The notes beneath the pieces were generated by a model. It was given only the letters and a program-made list of their open reading frames with translations, searched no databases and was not told the DNA's origin. A program made the translations under genes and the position numbers. Positions 24,727 to 34,694 of a stretch of 64,000 nucleotides of DNA are shown here, piece after piece. Every line of letters starts with the position of its first letter. Within the stretch, counting starts at the first letter, position 1. The DNA is from Shiella aurantiaca (GTDB taxonomy: Bacteria; Bacteroidota; Bacteroidia; Cytophagales; Cyclobacteriaceae): NCBI GenBank assembly GCA_030412945.1, contig JAUHJS010000003.1:1507-65506 (forward strand). The letters run 5' to 3'.

Positions 24727-25485
24727 CTATTCTTCATTTTTCGGAGGATGGAGGATTTTTTGTCTTGCTTTGGCTACTTGAAAAGCATGGATGAACATCA
24801 CAGGAAAATAAAGAAAATATACAAAGCCCGAGGTAAAGCCGGCCCAAGATGTATTGCGTGAAAGAAAAGCTAGTAGGCAAGAGATCAATGGTATAGAAGC
24901 CATAAGGATATTGGTTTTGATACTTGTTTTAGTATCAAATGTCTCGATTGCATTAAGTTCAAGGGCTTCTCTTTGCTTGTAGGCATAGTGATACATAAGG
25001 GCCAAAACCAAAAATATAGCGGCCGCACCTAAGCCGTAAATAATCATCAGGTAGGGAACATCTCGTACTCCTGCCATTTCCATTGTTTTTTGCCAAAGCG
25101 GACGATGAAAAATACCTCCAAACAATAAGCTAATGTATTTAGTCAAAAATTTTAGTGGATATACATAAAATAGGACTATAAAAAGTAAAAGGGTATTGTA
25201 TACCACTATGCGCCTATTCTTAAATCCGTAGCGGATAAAAAAGACAAAATGTTCCCACCAAATAAGGGTAAGTAAAACCAGACAAATAGCAAAAGGAATG
25301 ATTTCGTTTGTAAATTGCTTCAGCTCTTGAAAGTTTTGTGGGGCTTTAGATGAAATTAAAAGAAGGGTGATAGCCAAGGCGAAAATGGCATCACTAAACG
25401 CTTCGATTCGGGTTTGTCCTTCACCACGGTTTCGGAATTCGTTATTCATCCCGATACCATGGTCGCTTAAGTTTTTTCTCAACAT
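24727..25485 (-). CDS. TMEM175-family (DUF1211) potassium channel-like protein
   Basis: The protein of up to 252 residues has six hydrophobic segments. The family signature, an Arg and FSD in the first helix, is clear: TRIEAFSDAIFALAITLL (about 25-42). Bacterial TMEM175 proteins are tetrameric potassium-selective channels with the filter formed by this helix. Most bacterial members are about 200 residues; this one has a longer loop near 120-160. The start may be Met13 (25449), since homologues begin close to the signature. It is convergent with the VOC operon and divergent from the helicase gene. Confidence 0.85.
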   Translation of the reverse strand: MLRKNLSDHGIGMNNEFRNRGEGQTRIEAFSDAIFALAITLLLISSKAPQNFQELKQFTNEIIPFAICLVLLTLIWWEHFVFFIRYGFKNRRIVVYNTLLLFIVLFYVYPLKFLTKYISLLFGGIFHRPLWQKTMEMAGVRDVPYLMIIYGLGAAAIFLVLALMYHYAYKQREALELNAIETFDTKTSIKTNILMASIPLISCLLAFLSRNTSWAGFTSGFVYFLYFPVMFIHAFQVAKARQKILHPPKNEE

Positions 25486-25661
25486 GAGTAGGGTAAGGGC
25501 TTAGTTTTCAATCAGAATATAGTAAGCATTTTCTATATATGGTCTGCACCTTCTTTAAATTTTCTAATTCCGTCTTAAATCCTGATAAAATCTGTTTTTA
25601 ATATAATTAATCTGATATATTATTGTGCTTATGGTGTTTTGTTTGTTCTTTTATCCGACTT

Positions 25662-27857
25662 ATGATCTACCAATTTTCACCAGCAGCCCAATTGGCCATT
25701 GATTATGCCAATACCACGCATCGCCATATTTTCCTGACGGGAAAAGCAGGCACCGGAAAAACCACCTTGCTGCATCATATTATAAAAAATACCTACAAGC
25801 AGGTAGCCGTGGCCGCGCCCACAGGCATAGCCGCCATTAATGCGGGGGGAGTTACCCTTCATTCTCTCCTGCACTTGCCTTTTGGTACTTTCATACCAGA
25901 GAACACATCCTCCGATTGGTCGGAAGATACCATGGTGTATACGCCCAAGCGTTTTCTGTCTCAACTGAAAATGGGCAATACCAAGCGTGATTTGCTGCGC
26001 CAGTTGGAGCTATTGGTGATTGATGAGGTAAGTATGCTTCGGGCCGATATGCTCGACTGCATCGACTGTGTGCTGCGCTCGGTTCGGAGGAAATCGGAGC
26101 CTTTTGGCGGCCTTCAAATTCTCTTTTTTGGTGACCTCAGTCAGTTGCCGCCCGTTATTAAAAATTCGGAGAAAGCTTTGCTGAGCCGCTATTATCCTAG
26201 TGGCTACTTTTTTGAGGCGCAGGCTTTACAAAAAAGCCCCATGGTGACTATCACGCTGGATACCATTTTCCGCCAGTCGGATGCCGATTTTATCGAAATC
26301 CTGAATAAGCTGCGCAGTAATGACCTGAGCACCGAAGACATAGAGCGCTTAAATACCCATTATCGTAGCCCCGAAGAGCAAAGGGCGCTGGATGGCTATA
26401 TTCATATCACCACGCACAACCGCAAAGCTGATGACATCAATCAGCAGGCTTTACAGCGCCTTGAGGGGAAATTGTTTCCGTATAAGGCGCGCATTTCGGG
26501 CGATTTTCCAGAGAATATGTATCCTTTGGCGGGGCAGCTAGAGGTGAAGCTAGGGGCGCAGGTGATGTTCGTAAAAAACGATACCGATGGACGTTATTTC
26601 AATGGCAAAATTGGTGAGGTGGTTCATCTGACGGAAGAGGAAATTCAGGTACGGGTAAAAGATACCGACTTGCCTATTACAGTTCATCCTTACAGTTGGG
26701 AAAATAAGCGCTATCGCCTCAATGCCGATACGCATGAGATAGAAGAAGAGGTGATGGGAACCTTTACCCATTTTCCGCTTAAGTTGGCCTGGGCCATTAC
26801 CGTGCACAAAAGTCAGGGTTTGACTTTCGATAAGGCCATTCTGGATTTGAGCGAAAGCTTTGCACCCGGACAAATGTATGTGGCCTTGTCGCGCCTTACC
26901 AGCTTGCAGGGTTTGGTGCTTTCTTCACGCATTCCGCAGCTTAGTATTGCCAATGATGAGGCACTTATACACTTTGAAGAAGCGCAGCCTCAAGCCGAGG
27001 AGATTGCCCGGCAATTAACCCATGACCGTGAAGCCTATTTATACCGATTAGCTAAGGAAAGTTTTACGTTTCAACCGCTGCTGTATGCTTTCTCGAATCA
27101 CCTCAAGGAATTTGATAAGGAAGAAACCCGATCGGCCAAGCAAGTGCATTTGTCTTGGACCTTGGAGCAACAAAAAGCTATTCAACAGTTGCAGGATATA
27201 GCCCTGAAATTTCAAGCCTCTTTAGAAAAATATAAGCAGGAAGACTTTTCCCAAGCCCAACTTAGTGAGCGCATCGAAAAAGCGGAAGCCTACTTCATTC
27301 CGCTTATGGATCAAGTAATAGAGGGATTTCATAAGCACCTCAGGCAGCTAAGCGAACAAAAGCGTATCAAAGGCTATATCAAAGAGGTAGAGGCACTTTT
27401 GGCCCAAATCAAGGCTAGGGCAATGGCGATTCAAAAAGCCGGAGCCTTCTTTCGGGCGATACAAGAAAATAGAAGCTTAAGCAAAGAAGATGTTAAGGCT
27501 CTTTTGCCTCAAACCCATACAGTGGTTGGAAAGGTGAAGACAGAAAAGCCAAGCAAAAGGCCCACGGCTGAGGTGTCTTTTGAGATGTTTCGAGAAGGTA
27601 AATCAGTAGAGGAAATTGCTCAAGCGCGTGGTTTTGTAGTGGGGACTATTATGGGGCATTTGTGCAGCTATGTAGAGAAGGGCGAAATTGCAGCTAGTCA
27701 ATTGATTACAGAGGAAAAGCTGGAGAAAGCGCTAACTGTAATTCGAAGCTCGGAAGATAAAAGTTTTTCCGCCATCAAGGGGCAATTGGGCGATGATTTT
27801 GACTATGCCGACATACGGGTGGTCATGGCGCATTACGCCACACTTGATGGAGAATAA
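25662..27857 (+). CDS. Pif1-like helicase with C-terminal HTH region
   Basis: The 731-residue protein is a superfamily 1 helicase. Walker A is in FLTGKAGTGKTTLLHHI, motif II is IDEVSML, motif III is FFGDLSQLPPV, and the C-terminal core has ITVHKSQGLTFDKAILDL and YVALSRLTSLQGL. This matches the Pif1/RecD-like branch. Helical linker regions (about 440-615) come next. The final segment (about 630-731) is a helicase-associated HTH (EMFREGKSVEEIAQARGFVVGTIMGHL), common in Bacteroidota homologues. It probably unwinds DNA or R-loops at stalled forks. The ATG at 25662 is used because the upstream frame to 25623 has no homology. It stands alone. Confidence 0.93.
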   Translation: MIYQFSPAAQLAIDYANTTHRHIFLTGKAGTGKTTLLHHIIKNTYKQVAVAAPTGIAAINAGGVTLHSLLHLPFGTFIPENTSSDWSEDTMVYTPKRFLSQLKMGNTKRDLLRQLELLVIDEVSMLRADMLDCIDCVLRSVRRKSEPFGGLQILFFGDLSQLPPVIKNSEKALLSRYYPSGYFFEAQALQKSPMVTITLDTIFRQSDADFIEILNKLRSNDLSTEDIERLNTHYRSPEEQRALDGYIHITTHNRKADDINQQALQRLEGKLFPYKARISGDFPENMYPLAGQLEVKLGAQVMFVKNDTDGRYFNGKIGEVVHLTEEEIQVRVKDTDLPITVHPYSWENKRYRLNADTHEIEEEVMGTFTHFPLKLAWAITVHKSQGLTFDKAILDLSESFAPGQMYVALSRLTSLQGLVLSSRIPQLSIANDEALIHFEEAQPQAEEIARQLTHDREAYLYRLAKESFTFQPLLYAFSNHLKEFDKEETRSAKQVHLSWTLEQQKAIQQLQDIALKFQASLEKYKQEDFSQAQLSERIEKAEAYFIPLMDQVIEGFHKHLRQLSEQKRIKGYIKEVEALLAQIKARAMAIQKAGAFFRAIQENRSLSKEDVKALLPQTHTVVGKVKTEKPSKRPTAEVSFEMFREGKSVEEIAQARGFVVGTIMGHLCSYVEKGEIAASQLITEEKLEKALTVIRSSEDKSFSAIKGQLGDDFDYADIRVVMAHYATLDGE

Positions 27858-28175
27858 TACATCCTACATCGAAAAATTTGCAATTAGGAAATACTTTATG
27901 TGAACAATTTAAGGCTTTCACGCTTTATTGCTTGTAAAAAAGCGACTTACATAAATGGTTGATTTCGGTGGTAGGTGGGCAGAGGGGATTGTGAAAAGTA
28001 GATGATACCTTTAATAAACCTTGAATCGGTTTATCTCTGTTTGATTAAGTTCTTTGATAAATATGCTGCCAATGTGCGAGGATCCTCTTCATACCTATGA
28101 GTTTTGAATAATTGTACGAAGAAACCTTTTTCCATCTATTAAAAAAACCTGCACATTGGCGCATATTTTATATCA
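27858..28175. other. 318-base convergent gap, nothing recognised
   Basis: This AT-rich stretch lies between the 3' ends of the helicase gene (+) and the LytTR regulator gene (-). I see no open frame of note, no strong hairpin with a T run, and no repeat shared with other parts of the window. Confidence 0.5.
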
Positions 28176-28925
28176 CTATCTGTAAAATCCCTGCAAGAAT
28201 TCCTGCTTTTTCGTAGGTGAAACTTCCAATTCCTTTCCGTTTTCCATCGTTACAAATCCTCCTTTTCCTTTGGTATAGCGCTTTACAAAGCTCGGGTTGA
28301 TAAGGTAGGAGCGATGGATTCGTACAAAATGAAAGGCTGTCAGTACTTCTTCAAAATGCTTTAGGGTGCGGCAAATCAGCAGGCTTGGGCCTTGCATAAA
28401 ATGAAAGCGAGTAAAGTTGTCTTCTGCCTCGCAATACACAATATTTTTTACCTCTATCACCTCAAAGCCTTCCAGTGTGGGCAAAAGCAAGCGTTGGTTT
28501 TGTGGACTCTCAGCACGTAGATTGTCCAGCACCAATTGCGCATGAGGAATAGGGCTTTCTTCTTGTCGCTCTTGGCGGATTTTGTCCACGGCTTTAATCA
28601 ATTCCTCAATATCGATGGGCTTTAGCAGGTAATAGGCTGCACTAAGGTTGAGCGCCTGAATGGCGTAATGGTCGAAAGCCGTCACGAAAATGGTCTCGAA
28701 AGTGATAGCAGGCACTTGTTCCAGCAAATCGAAGCCATTGCCATAGGGCATCTCAATATCGAGAAACACGATATCGGGTTGATGCTTTGCTATGGCTTCC
28801 AGTCCGCTGGCTACGGAATCTGCCATAGCCAATACTTCCACATCCGGACAGTATTTTTGTAAATAGTTCGCCAAAATATGGCGGCTATCTTGCTCATCGT
28901 CAACAAGTATGGCTTTTAGTTTCAT
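28176..28925 (-). CDS. LytTR-family response regulator
   Basis: The 249-residue regulator has a receiver domain with the acidic pair DDE (9-11), phospho-acceptor D56 in FLDIEMPYG, and K102 in LLKPID. The C-terminal LytTR DNA-binding domain (about 145-245) has FEVIEVKNIVYCEAEDNFTRF and FVRIHRSYLINPSFVKRY. It belongs with the sensor kinase encoded immediately upstream, with a four-base overlap of genes (28922-28925). Such pairs usually control a few neighbouring or unlinked operons through direct-repeat sites. No such site was identified here. Confidence 0.95.
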   Translation of the reverse strand: MKLKAILVDDEQDSRHILANYLQKYCPDVEVLAMADSVASGLEAIAKHQPDIVFLDIEMPYGNGFDLLEQVPAITFETIFVTAFDHYAIQALNLSAAYYLLKPIDIEELIKAVDKIRQERQEESPIPHAQLVLDNLRAESPQNQRLLLPTLEGFEVIEVKNIVYCEAEDNFTRFHFMQGPSLLICRTLKHFEEVLTAFHFVRIHRSYLINPSFVKRYTKGKGGFVTMENGKELEVSPTKKQEFLQGFYR

Positions 28926-30862
28926 GCGTTTTCGGGTAATGGAATACTAAGGGTAACTGTTGTGCCTTCTCCGGTAGCCGGGTCGGCATCTTGAATACTC
29001 ACCGTATAGTGTACCTTGTACACTTGGTTGATAATACGCAGGCGCTCTTGGATGTTAGAAAGTCCGGTTGACTGGTGTTTTTTCTGATTGGCGGTTTTTA
29101 AAGCCTGCGATTGCGTGCGACCAATTCCATTGTCTATAATGCTGATAATCAGATTTTTGTTTTCTTGGTACACACGTACCTGTAACTCTCCCAGCGTCTT
29201 TTTATACCGCAAGCCATGCCAAATGGCATTTTCGATATAGGGTTGTACCAGCATGGGTGGCAGCAGCACCGATTCCTTGTCGATATCAGGACTAATAGTT
29301 AGTGTATAGGTGAATTTATCGCGAAAGCGGTAATGTTCGAGTTTCAAGTAAAGGGAAAGGATTTCCAGCTCCTTGGGTAAAGGGATGAAATCTTCCTGCG
29401 AATATTCTAATACTGAGCGCATCAGCTGGCTAAATTCAGAGAGAAAACGATTAGCCGCCCGTTCATCGTTGGTGGCGATAAAGTGATTGACCGAGTTGAG
29501 GGCATTGAACAGAAAGTGTGGGTTCATTTGGCTGCGCAGCGATTTCAAGGCCAAGAGTTGATTGGCACGCTTGCTGGCTTGTGCATTTTTATAAATCCAA
29601 TAGCTGGTAATAGCTAATACCATCAGTAAGAGCAATAAGCCATAAATCAGTAGTTGCTGCCGAGCCACCACTTGCGCTTGTAAAGCCTCTTCTTTTTGGT
29701 TGAGTCGAATATAATTGCTCACGGCCTCTATGCTTCTTTGCTCATTGATAAGCTCAGATTTCTCCGTCAGCACCTCTTGCCTGAGTTTCTCTTGTTGTTC
29801 CACCGATTGGCTGTAGCGTTCATAACTTTCCACCGCTTGTGTAGATTGCCCATTGGCGGCATACAATCGCGCCAAGGCAAGCAAGGCCTGCGCCTGCTGC
29901 TGTGGATTACTCAAGGTATCGGCCATGGTGGCGGCCTCTTCCAGCTCTTGTATGGCTTTTTGCCTTTGTCCGCTTACTTCATAGGCCTTGCCCAGCTCCA
30001 CTTTCTCAAAGAAAATTTCCTCCGGCTGATTGGTATTTTGCACAATGGCCTCTTCACGAATGGCAATCTCATCGGCCACCCGATTCTGGCTGCGCAAGGT
30101 TTGCAGTACCTCTTCTTTTCCTTTTCTCAAAGTATTGGCACTGCTCATGCTAGACTTTGCTGGAGGCATGGGCGCGCCACTTTCTGCTTCGGCATCATAT
30201 ACTATTTCCTCTAAAGCCTCCTCGGGGGCTGACTCTACATGTAAGGCTTTGGAAGCTTTATCGTATTCTTTATTTGCTGCATAAATTTGTGCCAAAAGCG
30301 TTTGCTTGCGCTGGCGCCATTCACTGGGGAGGCGCTTCTTTTGCTCACTTTTCGTTAGCAAAGCCTCGGCTCGCTCCGTATTTCCTTGCTGATAATATAC
30401 TTCCGCCATTTGTATGGCCGCAAGCGCTGCCTCATCTTCCGAAATTTTAGCAATCTCTTCTAATGTTTTGAGCGCATCGTTCAAACTACCCAATTGTTGT
30501 TGGGCTAGCGCCAATCCCCAAAGCGCCTCTATTCGCAGCCTGCTTTTGGTAGCCACTAAGGCCAGCGCCTCTTGGAAATTCCCTTGGGCGAGTTTCCACT
30601 CCTGAATTTGCGCATTGATTTGCCCAATCATCAGGTGGCATTGGGCTTGGGTTTCGGTATCGCCTTCGCGTATACTTTGTGCCAAGGCCTGCCCAATTAG
30701 CTGGAGGGCTTCTTTGGGTTGGGTGTTTTTCTGTTGCTCGGCTTGTTGCAACAAATAGCTGGAAGAGGAAGCCGAATATTCCGATTTCTTGCTTTTTTGG
30801 GCGATTGTGGCCGCAGGCAAGAGGAGGAAGAAAAGAAAAATATAAAGGATGCTAGTTTTCAA
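28922..30862 (-). CDS. LytS-type histidine kinase with TPR sensor region
   Basis: The 646-residue kinase begins with a signal sequence (about 1-21, ending TIAQ) and a long periplasmic helical region of TPR repeats (about 35-350). A coiled coil follows, then one membrane helix at about 404-424. The cytoplasmic part is a His_kinase (PF06580) type: RSQMNPHFLFNALNSVNHF with phospho-acceptor His449, followed by a HATPase region with PMLVQPYIENAIWHG and DNGIG. Residues 230-240 hold a Pro/Ser-rich break between TPR blocks. It overlaps the LytTR regulator gene by four bases, and together they form a two-component system. The TPR part probably binds a periplasmic peptide or protein signal. Confidence 0.93.
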   Translation of the reverse strand: MKTSILYIFLFFLLLPAATIAQKSKKSEYSASSSSYLLQQAEQQKNTQPKEALQLIGQALAQSIREGDTETQAQCHLMIGQINAQIQEWKLAQGNFQEALALVATKSRLRIEALWGLALAQQQLGSLNDALKTLEEIAKISEDEAALAAIQMAEVYYQQGNTERAEALLTKSEQKKRLPSEWRQRKQTLLAQIYAANKEYDKASKALHVESAPEEALEEIVYDAEAESGAPMPPAKSSMSSANTLRKGKEEVLQTLRSQNRVADEIAIREEAIVQNTNQPEEIFFEKVELGKAYEVSGQRQKAIQELEEAATMADTLSNPQQQAQALLALARLYAANGQSTQAVESYERYSQSVEQQEKLRQEVLTEKSELINEQRSIEAVSNYIRLNQKEEALQAQVVARQQLLIYGLLLLLMVLAITSYWIYKNAQASKRANQLLALKSLRSQMNPHFLFNALNSVNHFIATNDERAANRFLSEFSQLMRSVLEYSQEDFIPLPKELEILSLYLKLEHYRFRDKFTYTLTISPDIDKESVLLPPMLVQPYIENAIWHGLRYKKTLGELQVRVYQENKNLIISIIDNGIGRTQSQALKTANQKKHQSTGLSNIQERLRIINQVYKVHYTVSIQDADPATGEGTTVTLSIPLPENA

Positions 30863-31072
30863 ATTGTCAATTTTAAGGAAAGATACGAAGAGTTTTTTTA
30901 TTCGATTTTCAAGAAATGCGCCAAAAATCCGCCTTCACCCAGTGAGGGTTTTACTTCGCTAAGTCAAAAGGGTTATCCACTAAGTGTGCATTTTATTTTT
31001 TCTTTTTTCGGAGGAGGTTTGAATCGTAATGCCCAGCGAAAGTTTGGCTTTTGTTCCACTAAATCTACCATT

Positions 31073-32230
31073 ATGAAAACCTTCCTTCACATTCCCGTTC
31101 TTTTGTTTACCTGCCTACTTTGGCTTTCGGCTTGTCAGCCAGCCCGCTCTCATGTAGAAGAAGTGCCTACCTCGCCCGATCCTCAGCCTAAGCAACGGAT
31201 TATGTTGGCCCTGCTGCTTGATACCAGCAATAGCATGGACGGACTTATTGACCAAGCCAAATCGCAGCTCTGGCGCATAGTCAATGAACTGGCACGTGCC
31301 CAGTGTGACGATGGCTCTCGCCCCGAAATCAAAATCGCTCTGTATGAATACGGAAACGATGGACTGTCCAGCTACGAAGGCTATATCCGCCAGGTAGTCA
31401 ACTTGAGTACCGATTTAGATTTGATCTCCGAAAAACTCTTTTCCCTGACTACCAATGGCGGTAGTGAATTTTGTGGACAAGTGATTCATCAGTCGCTGAC
31501 CGAGCTCGACTGGGCCGATAATGAGATGGATGTGAAGATGATTTTTATTGCCGGAAACGAACCCTTTACCCAAGGCCCCATCGCTTTTGAAAAGGCTTGC
31601 CTGCTGGCCAAAGAAAAAGGGGTGGTGGTCAATACCATTTTTTGTGGAGATTATCAAGAAGGCATAAATACCGCGTGGAAAGCAGGTGCTGACCTAGCCT
31701 TAGGAACGTATATGAGTATAGACAGCGACCGTAAAACGGTGTTTATTTCCACGCCTTATGACGATAAAATCGCTCAGTTGAATCAGCAGTTAAACAATAC
31801 CTATGTGTATTATGGCAAGGAAGGCGTTTCTAAAAAGAGCAAACAGATAGAGCAAGACCGCAATGCCGGAGCGGTGAGTGAAGCGGCAGCCGTAGACCGG
31901 GCGGTTTCTAAAAGTAGTTATGCATACAAAAATGAAAGCTGGGATTTGGTAGATGCCGTGGCCAGCGATGCAGAAGTATTGGAGGAAATAGTGGTAGAAG
32001 AATTGCCTGCTGAGTTAAAGGACTTGGATAAGGAAGCCCGTAAGAAATATGTGGAGGATAAATCCAAAGAACGCGCCAAAATCCAGAAAGAGATCCAAGC
32101 GTTGAACAGCCAGCGACAGGCATATATAGACGCCCAAAAACCGGAAGAAGAAGCGGCCAGCCTAGATGCGGCCTTGCTCAAAGCCATACACAGCCAAGGC
32201 AAGCAGAAGCAGCTGAAATGGGAGAAATAA
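31073..32230 (+). CDS. VWA-domain lipoprotein
   Basis: The 385-residue protein has a lipoprotein signal with LLWLSAC (Cys21) and a von Willebrand A domain at about 41-215. The metal-ion site starts with DTSNS (50-54) and later Thr and Asp candidates lie in FSLTTNGGSEF and FIAGNEPF. The C-terminal 110 residues are charged and helical, rich in Glu, Lys and Ala. The open frame runs back to 30719, but that part is the antisense of the kinase gene; the ATG at 31073 gives a perfect signal. It is divergent from the LytS/LytTR pair, which may regulate it. Similar proteins in Bacteroidota are found in the envelope and of unknown function. Confidence 0.88.
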   Translation: MKTFLHIPVLLFTCLLWLSACQPARSHVEEVPTSPDPQPKQRIMLALLLDTSNSMDGLIDQAKSQLWRIVNELARAQCDDGSRPEIKIALYEYGNDGLSSYEGYIRQVVNLSTDLDLISEKLFSLTTNGGSEFCGQVIHQSLTELDWADNEMDVKMIFIAGNEPFTQGPIAFEKACLLAKEKGVVVNTIFCGDYQEGINTAWKAGADLALGTYMSIDSDRKTVFISTPYDDKIAQLNQQLNNTYVYYGKEGVSKKSKQIEQDRNAGAVSEAAAVDRAVSKSSYAYKNESWDLVDAVASDAEVLEEIVVEELPAELKDLDKEARKKYVEDKSKERAKIQKEIQALNSQRQAYIDAQKPEEEAASLDAALLKAIHSQGKQKQLKWEK

Positions 32231-32436
32231 TTGACAGGGATTCGGGGACTTTGCGTAAGCAAAGGCTCCGAATCTATACCACCAAAGAGGTATATTTTTA
32301 GCCAAACGCTCCTTGTGCAAAGATTAACGGATACCAGCTGTTGTTTCTTGCTAGGCCAAAGTGTAACTTGTTGGCTGTTTATAAAATCCTTTGACGCTTA
32401 AGGGAATATAGTCAGCTCCTGAAAGTACCCTCTGTG

Positions 32437-33519
32437 ATGAGCAACACCCCATTTAACTACGAACTGTTGTTCGATCTTTCGCCCGATTTATTGATCATAG
32501 CCGGATTCGATGGCTATTTCAAAAAGGTAAATCCTGCAGTGGTAAAGGCCCTAGGCTATAGTTTGGAAGAACTGTACGCGCGCCCTATCAACGAATTTAT
32601 TCACGAAGAAGACAGGGACCGTACTTCCATTGCCCGCCAGCAACTCGCCAAGGCTAAGCCCCTGGTGCATTTTGAAAACCGATACATCACCAAAAAAGGA
32701 GAAGTTATTTGGCTTTCATGGACTTCTTATCCCATTGAAAACGAGAAGGTTGTTTTTGCCATTGCCAAAGATATCACCCACAAAAAGCGCATGGAGACTC
32801 AGCGCAATGTACAACTGGCTGAGCTGATTAAAACCAATCAAGACCTTAAGCAGCTTACCTATACCTCTTCCCACGATTTGCGCTCGCCTGTCAATAACCT
32901 CTTGGCTATTTTTAGTTTGATAGAAACCGACAAAATCAGTGATGAGGAAACCCTACAACTCATTGATTTCCTCAAAAGTACGGGCGAAAACCTGAAGCAA
33001 AGCCTTGATAAATATGTAGATGTATTGAGCGAACGCCACACGAAACAAGCGAATTGGGAAGTAGTATCATTGAAGGATTCTTTACAAACGGTACTGAAAT
33101 CTATCAATACCTTGATGGAAGATGCCAAGGCTAGTCTTACCGTGGATTTTGAAAAGGTCGATACCGTACTTTTCAATAAGGCTTTTATGGAAAGTGTATG
33201 GCTCAACCTGCTCACCAATGCCATCAAATACCGCAAGCTCGATGCTTCCCCTCAAATCAGTATCCGTAGCGAGGTAGTTTCGGGTATGGTGCGTATTGTG
33301 TTTAGCGATAACGGATTAGGTTTTGATATGGAGGCCGTAAAAGATAAAATCTTTGGGGCGCACCAGCGCTTCCACCAGCATACCGATAGCAAGGGAATAG
33401 GGCTGTATTTGGTGCATAGCCACATTACTTCGCTGGGCGGAAAGATAGAAGTGGATAGCCACGTAAACGAGGGTACTACTTTCACCATTTATTTAAAAAA
33501 TACCGATCAAGGGGGCTAA
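32437..33519 (+). CDS. Cytoplasmic PAS histidine kinase
   Basis: The 360-residue kinase has no membrane segment. A PAS domain (about 7-117) includes GYSLEELYARPINEFIHEED and the PAC strand WLSWTSYPI. A HisKA helix contains SSHDLRSPVNNLL with His146 as the phospho-acceptor. The HATPase has LNLLTNAIKY, DNGLGF and KGIGLYLVHSHI. The ATG at 32437 is preferred; a GTG one codon upstream is possible. No response regulator gene is adjacent, so it is an orphan kinase. The PAS fold suggests a soluble ligand, oxygen or redox signal. Confidence 0.9.
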   Translation: MSNTPFNYELLFDLSPDLLIIAGFDGYFKKVNPAVVKALGYSLEELYARPINEFIHEEDRDRTSIARQQLAKAKPLVHFENRYITKKGEVIWLSWTSYPIENEKVVFAIAKDITHKKRMETQRNVQLAELIKTNQDLKQLTYTSSHDLRSPVNNLLAIFSLIETDKISDEETLQLIDFLKSTGENLKQSLDKYVDVLSERHTKQANWEVVSLKDSLQTVLKSINTLMEDAKASLTVDFEKVDTVLFNKAFMESVWLNLLTNAIKYRKLDASPQISIRSEVVSGMVRIVFSDNGLGFDMEAVKDKIFGAHQRFHQHTDSKGIGLYLVHSHITSLGGKIEVDSHVNEGTTFTIYLKNTDQGG

Positions 33520-33560
33520 GACTTATTTCTTTCTAATTTGCCGATTATTAATTCTGCTAT

Positions 33561-34175
33561 ATGAAAGAGTATCACTTGCCGTTTTTCGCCAACCGGCCCG
33601 ATTGGGCCGAGGTGCCCGCTATCACCGATTTTTCTTCTCCCTGGACTTCCACCTCTTTTCCTGCTACTGCTTTTCAGGCCTATCACGATGGCATCTTGTT
33701 ATATTTTCGCTTTACCGCCCAAGGGCCAAATCCTAAAGTTTGGGTAAAAGAAAACCTGAAAATGGAAGTGCTGAAATCAGAGCGGGTAGAGCTTTTCTTT
33801 AGAAAAGACGAAGCCATGAAGCCCTATTTTTGTTTGGAGATAGACCCGCACGGGCGTGTGCTCGATTACGAATCGGCTTTTTATAGGCAATCGAACCGCG
33901 CGTGGCAATGGCCACATAATTTACACATCCATGCGCATATTGGCACCGAGGGCTATAGCGTGGAGGGTGTTATCCGCCTTTCGGCCTTAGAGCAGCTGGG
34001 CGTATTGCACAAAAATGAAATGCAAGTGGGCGTGTACCGTGGGCATTGTACCCACTTAGAAAATGAGGAGGCCACGCTGGAATGGTACACCTGGGTGGAC
34101 CCTAAAACCGAAACGCCCGATTTTCATGTGCCGGCTTCCTTTGGCCGCTGGGTATTGGAAAATATGCCCGATTGA
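33561..34175 (+). CDS. CBM9-like carbohydrate-binding domain protein
   Basis: The 204-residue protein matches the family 9-like carbohydrate-binding fold. It opens with DWAEVPAITDFSSPW, then AYHDGILLYFRFTAQGPNPKVWV, a segment ERVELFFRKDE, and the closing strands GYSVEGVIRLSAL and PDFHVPASFGRWVLE. Relatives are often attached to sugar enzymes; here it stands alone and has no signal peptide, so it may act in the cytoplasm or be part of a complex. It is followed by a small membrane-protein gene. Function unknown. Confidence 0.83.
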   Translation: MKEYHLPFFANRPDWAEVPAITDFSSPWTSTSFPATAFQAYHDGILLYFRFTAQGPNPKVWVKENLKMEVLKSERVELFFRKDEAMKPYFCLEIDPHGRVLDYESAFYRQSNRAWQWPHNLHIHAHIGTEGYSVEGVIRLSALEQLGVLHKNEMQVGVYRGHCTHLENEEATLEWYTWVDPKTETPDFHVPASFGRWVLENMPD

Positions 34176-34243
34176 GGTTTTCGGAGGGTTTGATTATAAT
34201 TTCCTTTGCTTTCACTATCTTAATTCACCAAAACCTATATCCT

Positions 34244-34660
34244 ATGAATATCTACGTACGAAATGGACTAGCCCTGATAGCGGGAATCGTGCTGGGCAGT
34301 GTGGTCAATATGGCGTTAATCTCGGTCAGTGGCTCTATTATCCCTCCGCCCAATGGTGCCGATGTCACCACCATGGAAGGCCTCAAAGCCTCCTTGCCGC
34401 TGTTTGAACCCAAGCATTTTATCTTTCCTTTTCTGGCCCATGCCTTGGGCACCTTAGTGGGCGCTTTTATAGCCGCCTTGCTGGCAGGCAGCCACCGCCT
34501 GAAATGGGCACTGGGCGTAGGTGCCTGCTTTTTGCTGGGCGGTATTTTCAATGTAATGCTTTTGCCTTCTCCTTTGTGGTTTAGCTTGCTAGATATTTTG
34601 GGTGCTTACCTTCCTATGGCCTATCTGGGTGGGAAGTTGGGAGTGAAGATAAGGGGGTGA
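34244..34660 (+). CDS. Small four-helix membrane protein
   Basis: The 138-residue protein has four hydrophobic segments at about 6-28, 58-80, 86-108 and 112-132. The loop between the first two is rich in Pro and Gly (SIIPPPNGADVTTMEG). The frame opens earlier at 34172, overlapping the CBM9-like gene, but MNIYVRNGLALIAGIVLG is a typical N-terminus. Many Bacteroidota carry proteins of this shape with no assigned function. Located at the end of a short run of + strand genes. Confidence 0.75.
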   Translation: MNIYVRNGLALIAGIVLGSVVNMALISVSGSIIPPPNGADVTTMEGLKASLPLFEPKHFIFPFLAHALGTLVGAFIAALLAGSHRLKWALGVGACFLLGGIFNVMLLPSPLWFSLLDILGAYLPMAYLGGKLGVKIRG

Positions 34661-34694
34661 GGCAATTAATAAGATTTAACTTGAATTACATATC

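Noticed and set aside
33938-33955. TTGGCAC followed by CGAGGGC in the CBM9-like gene
   Set aside because: Only the -24 half resembles sigma-54; it is inside a coding region, with no dyads upstream.
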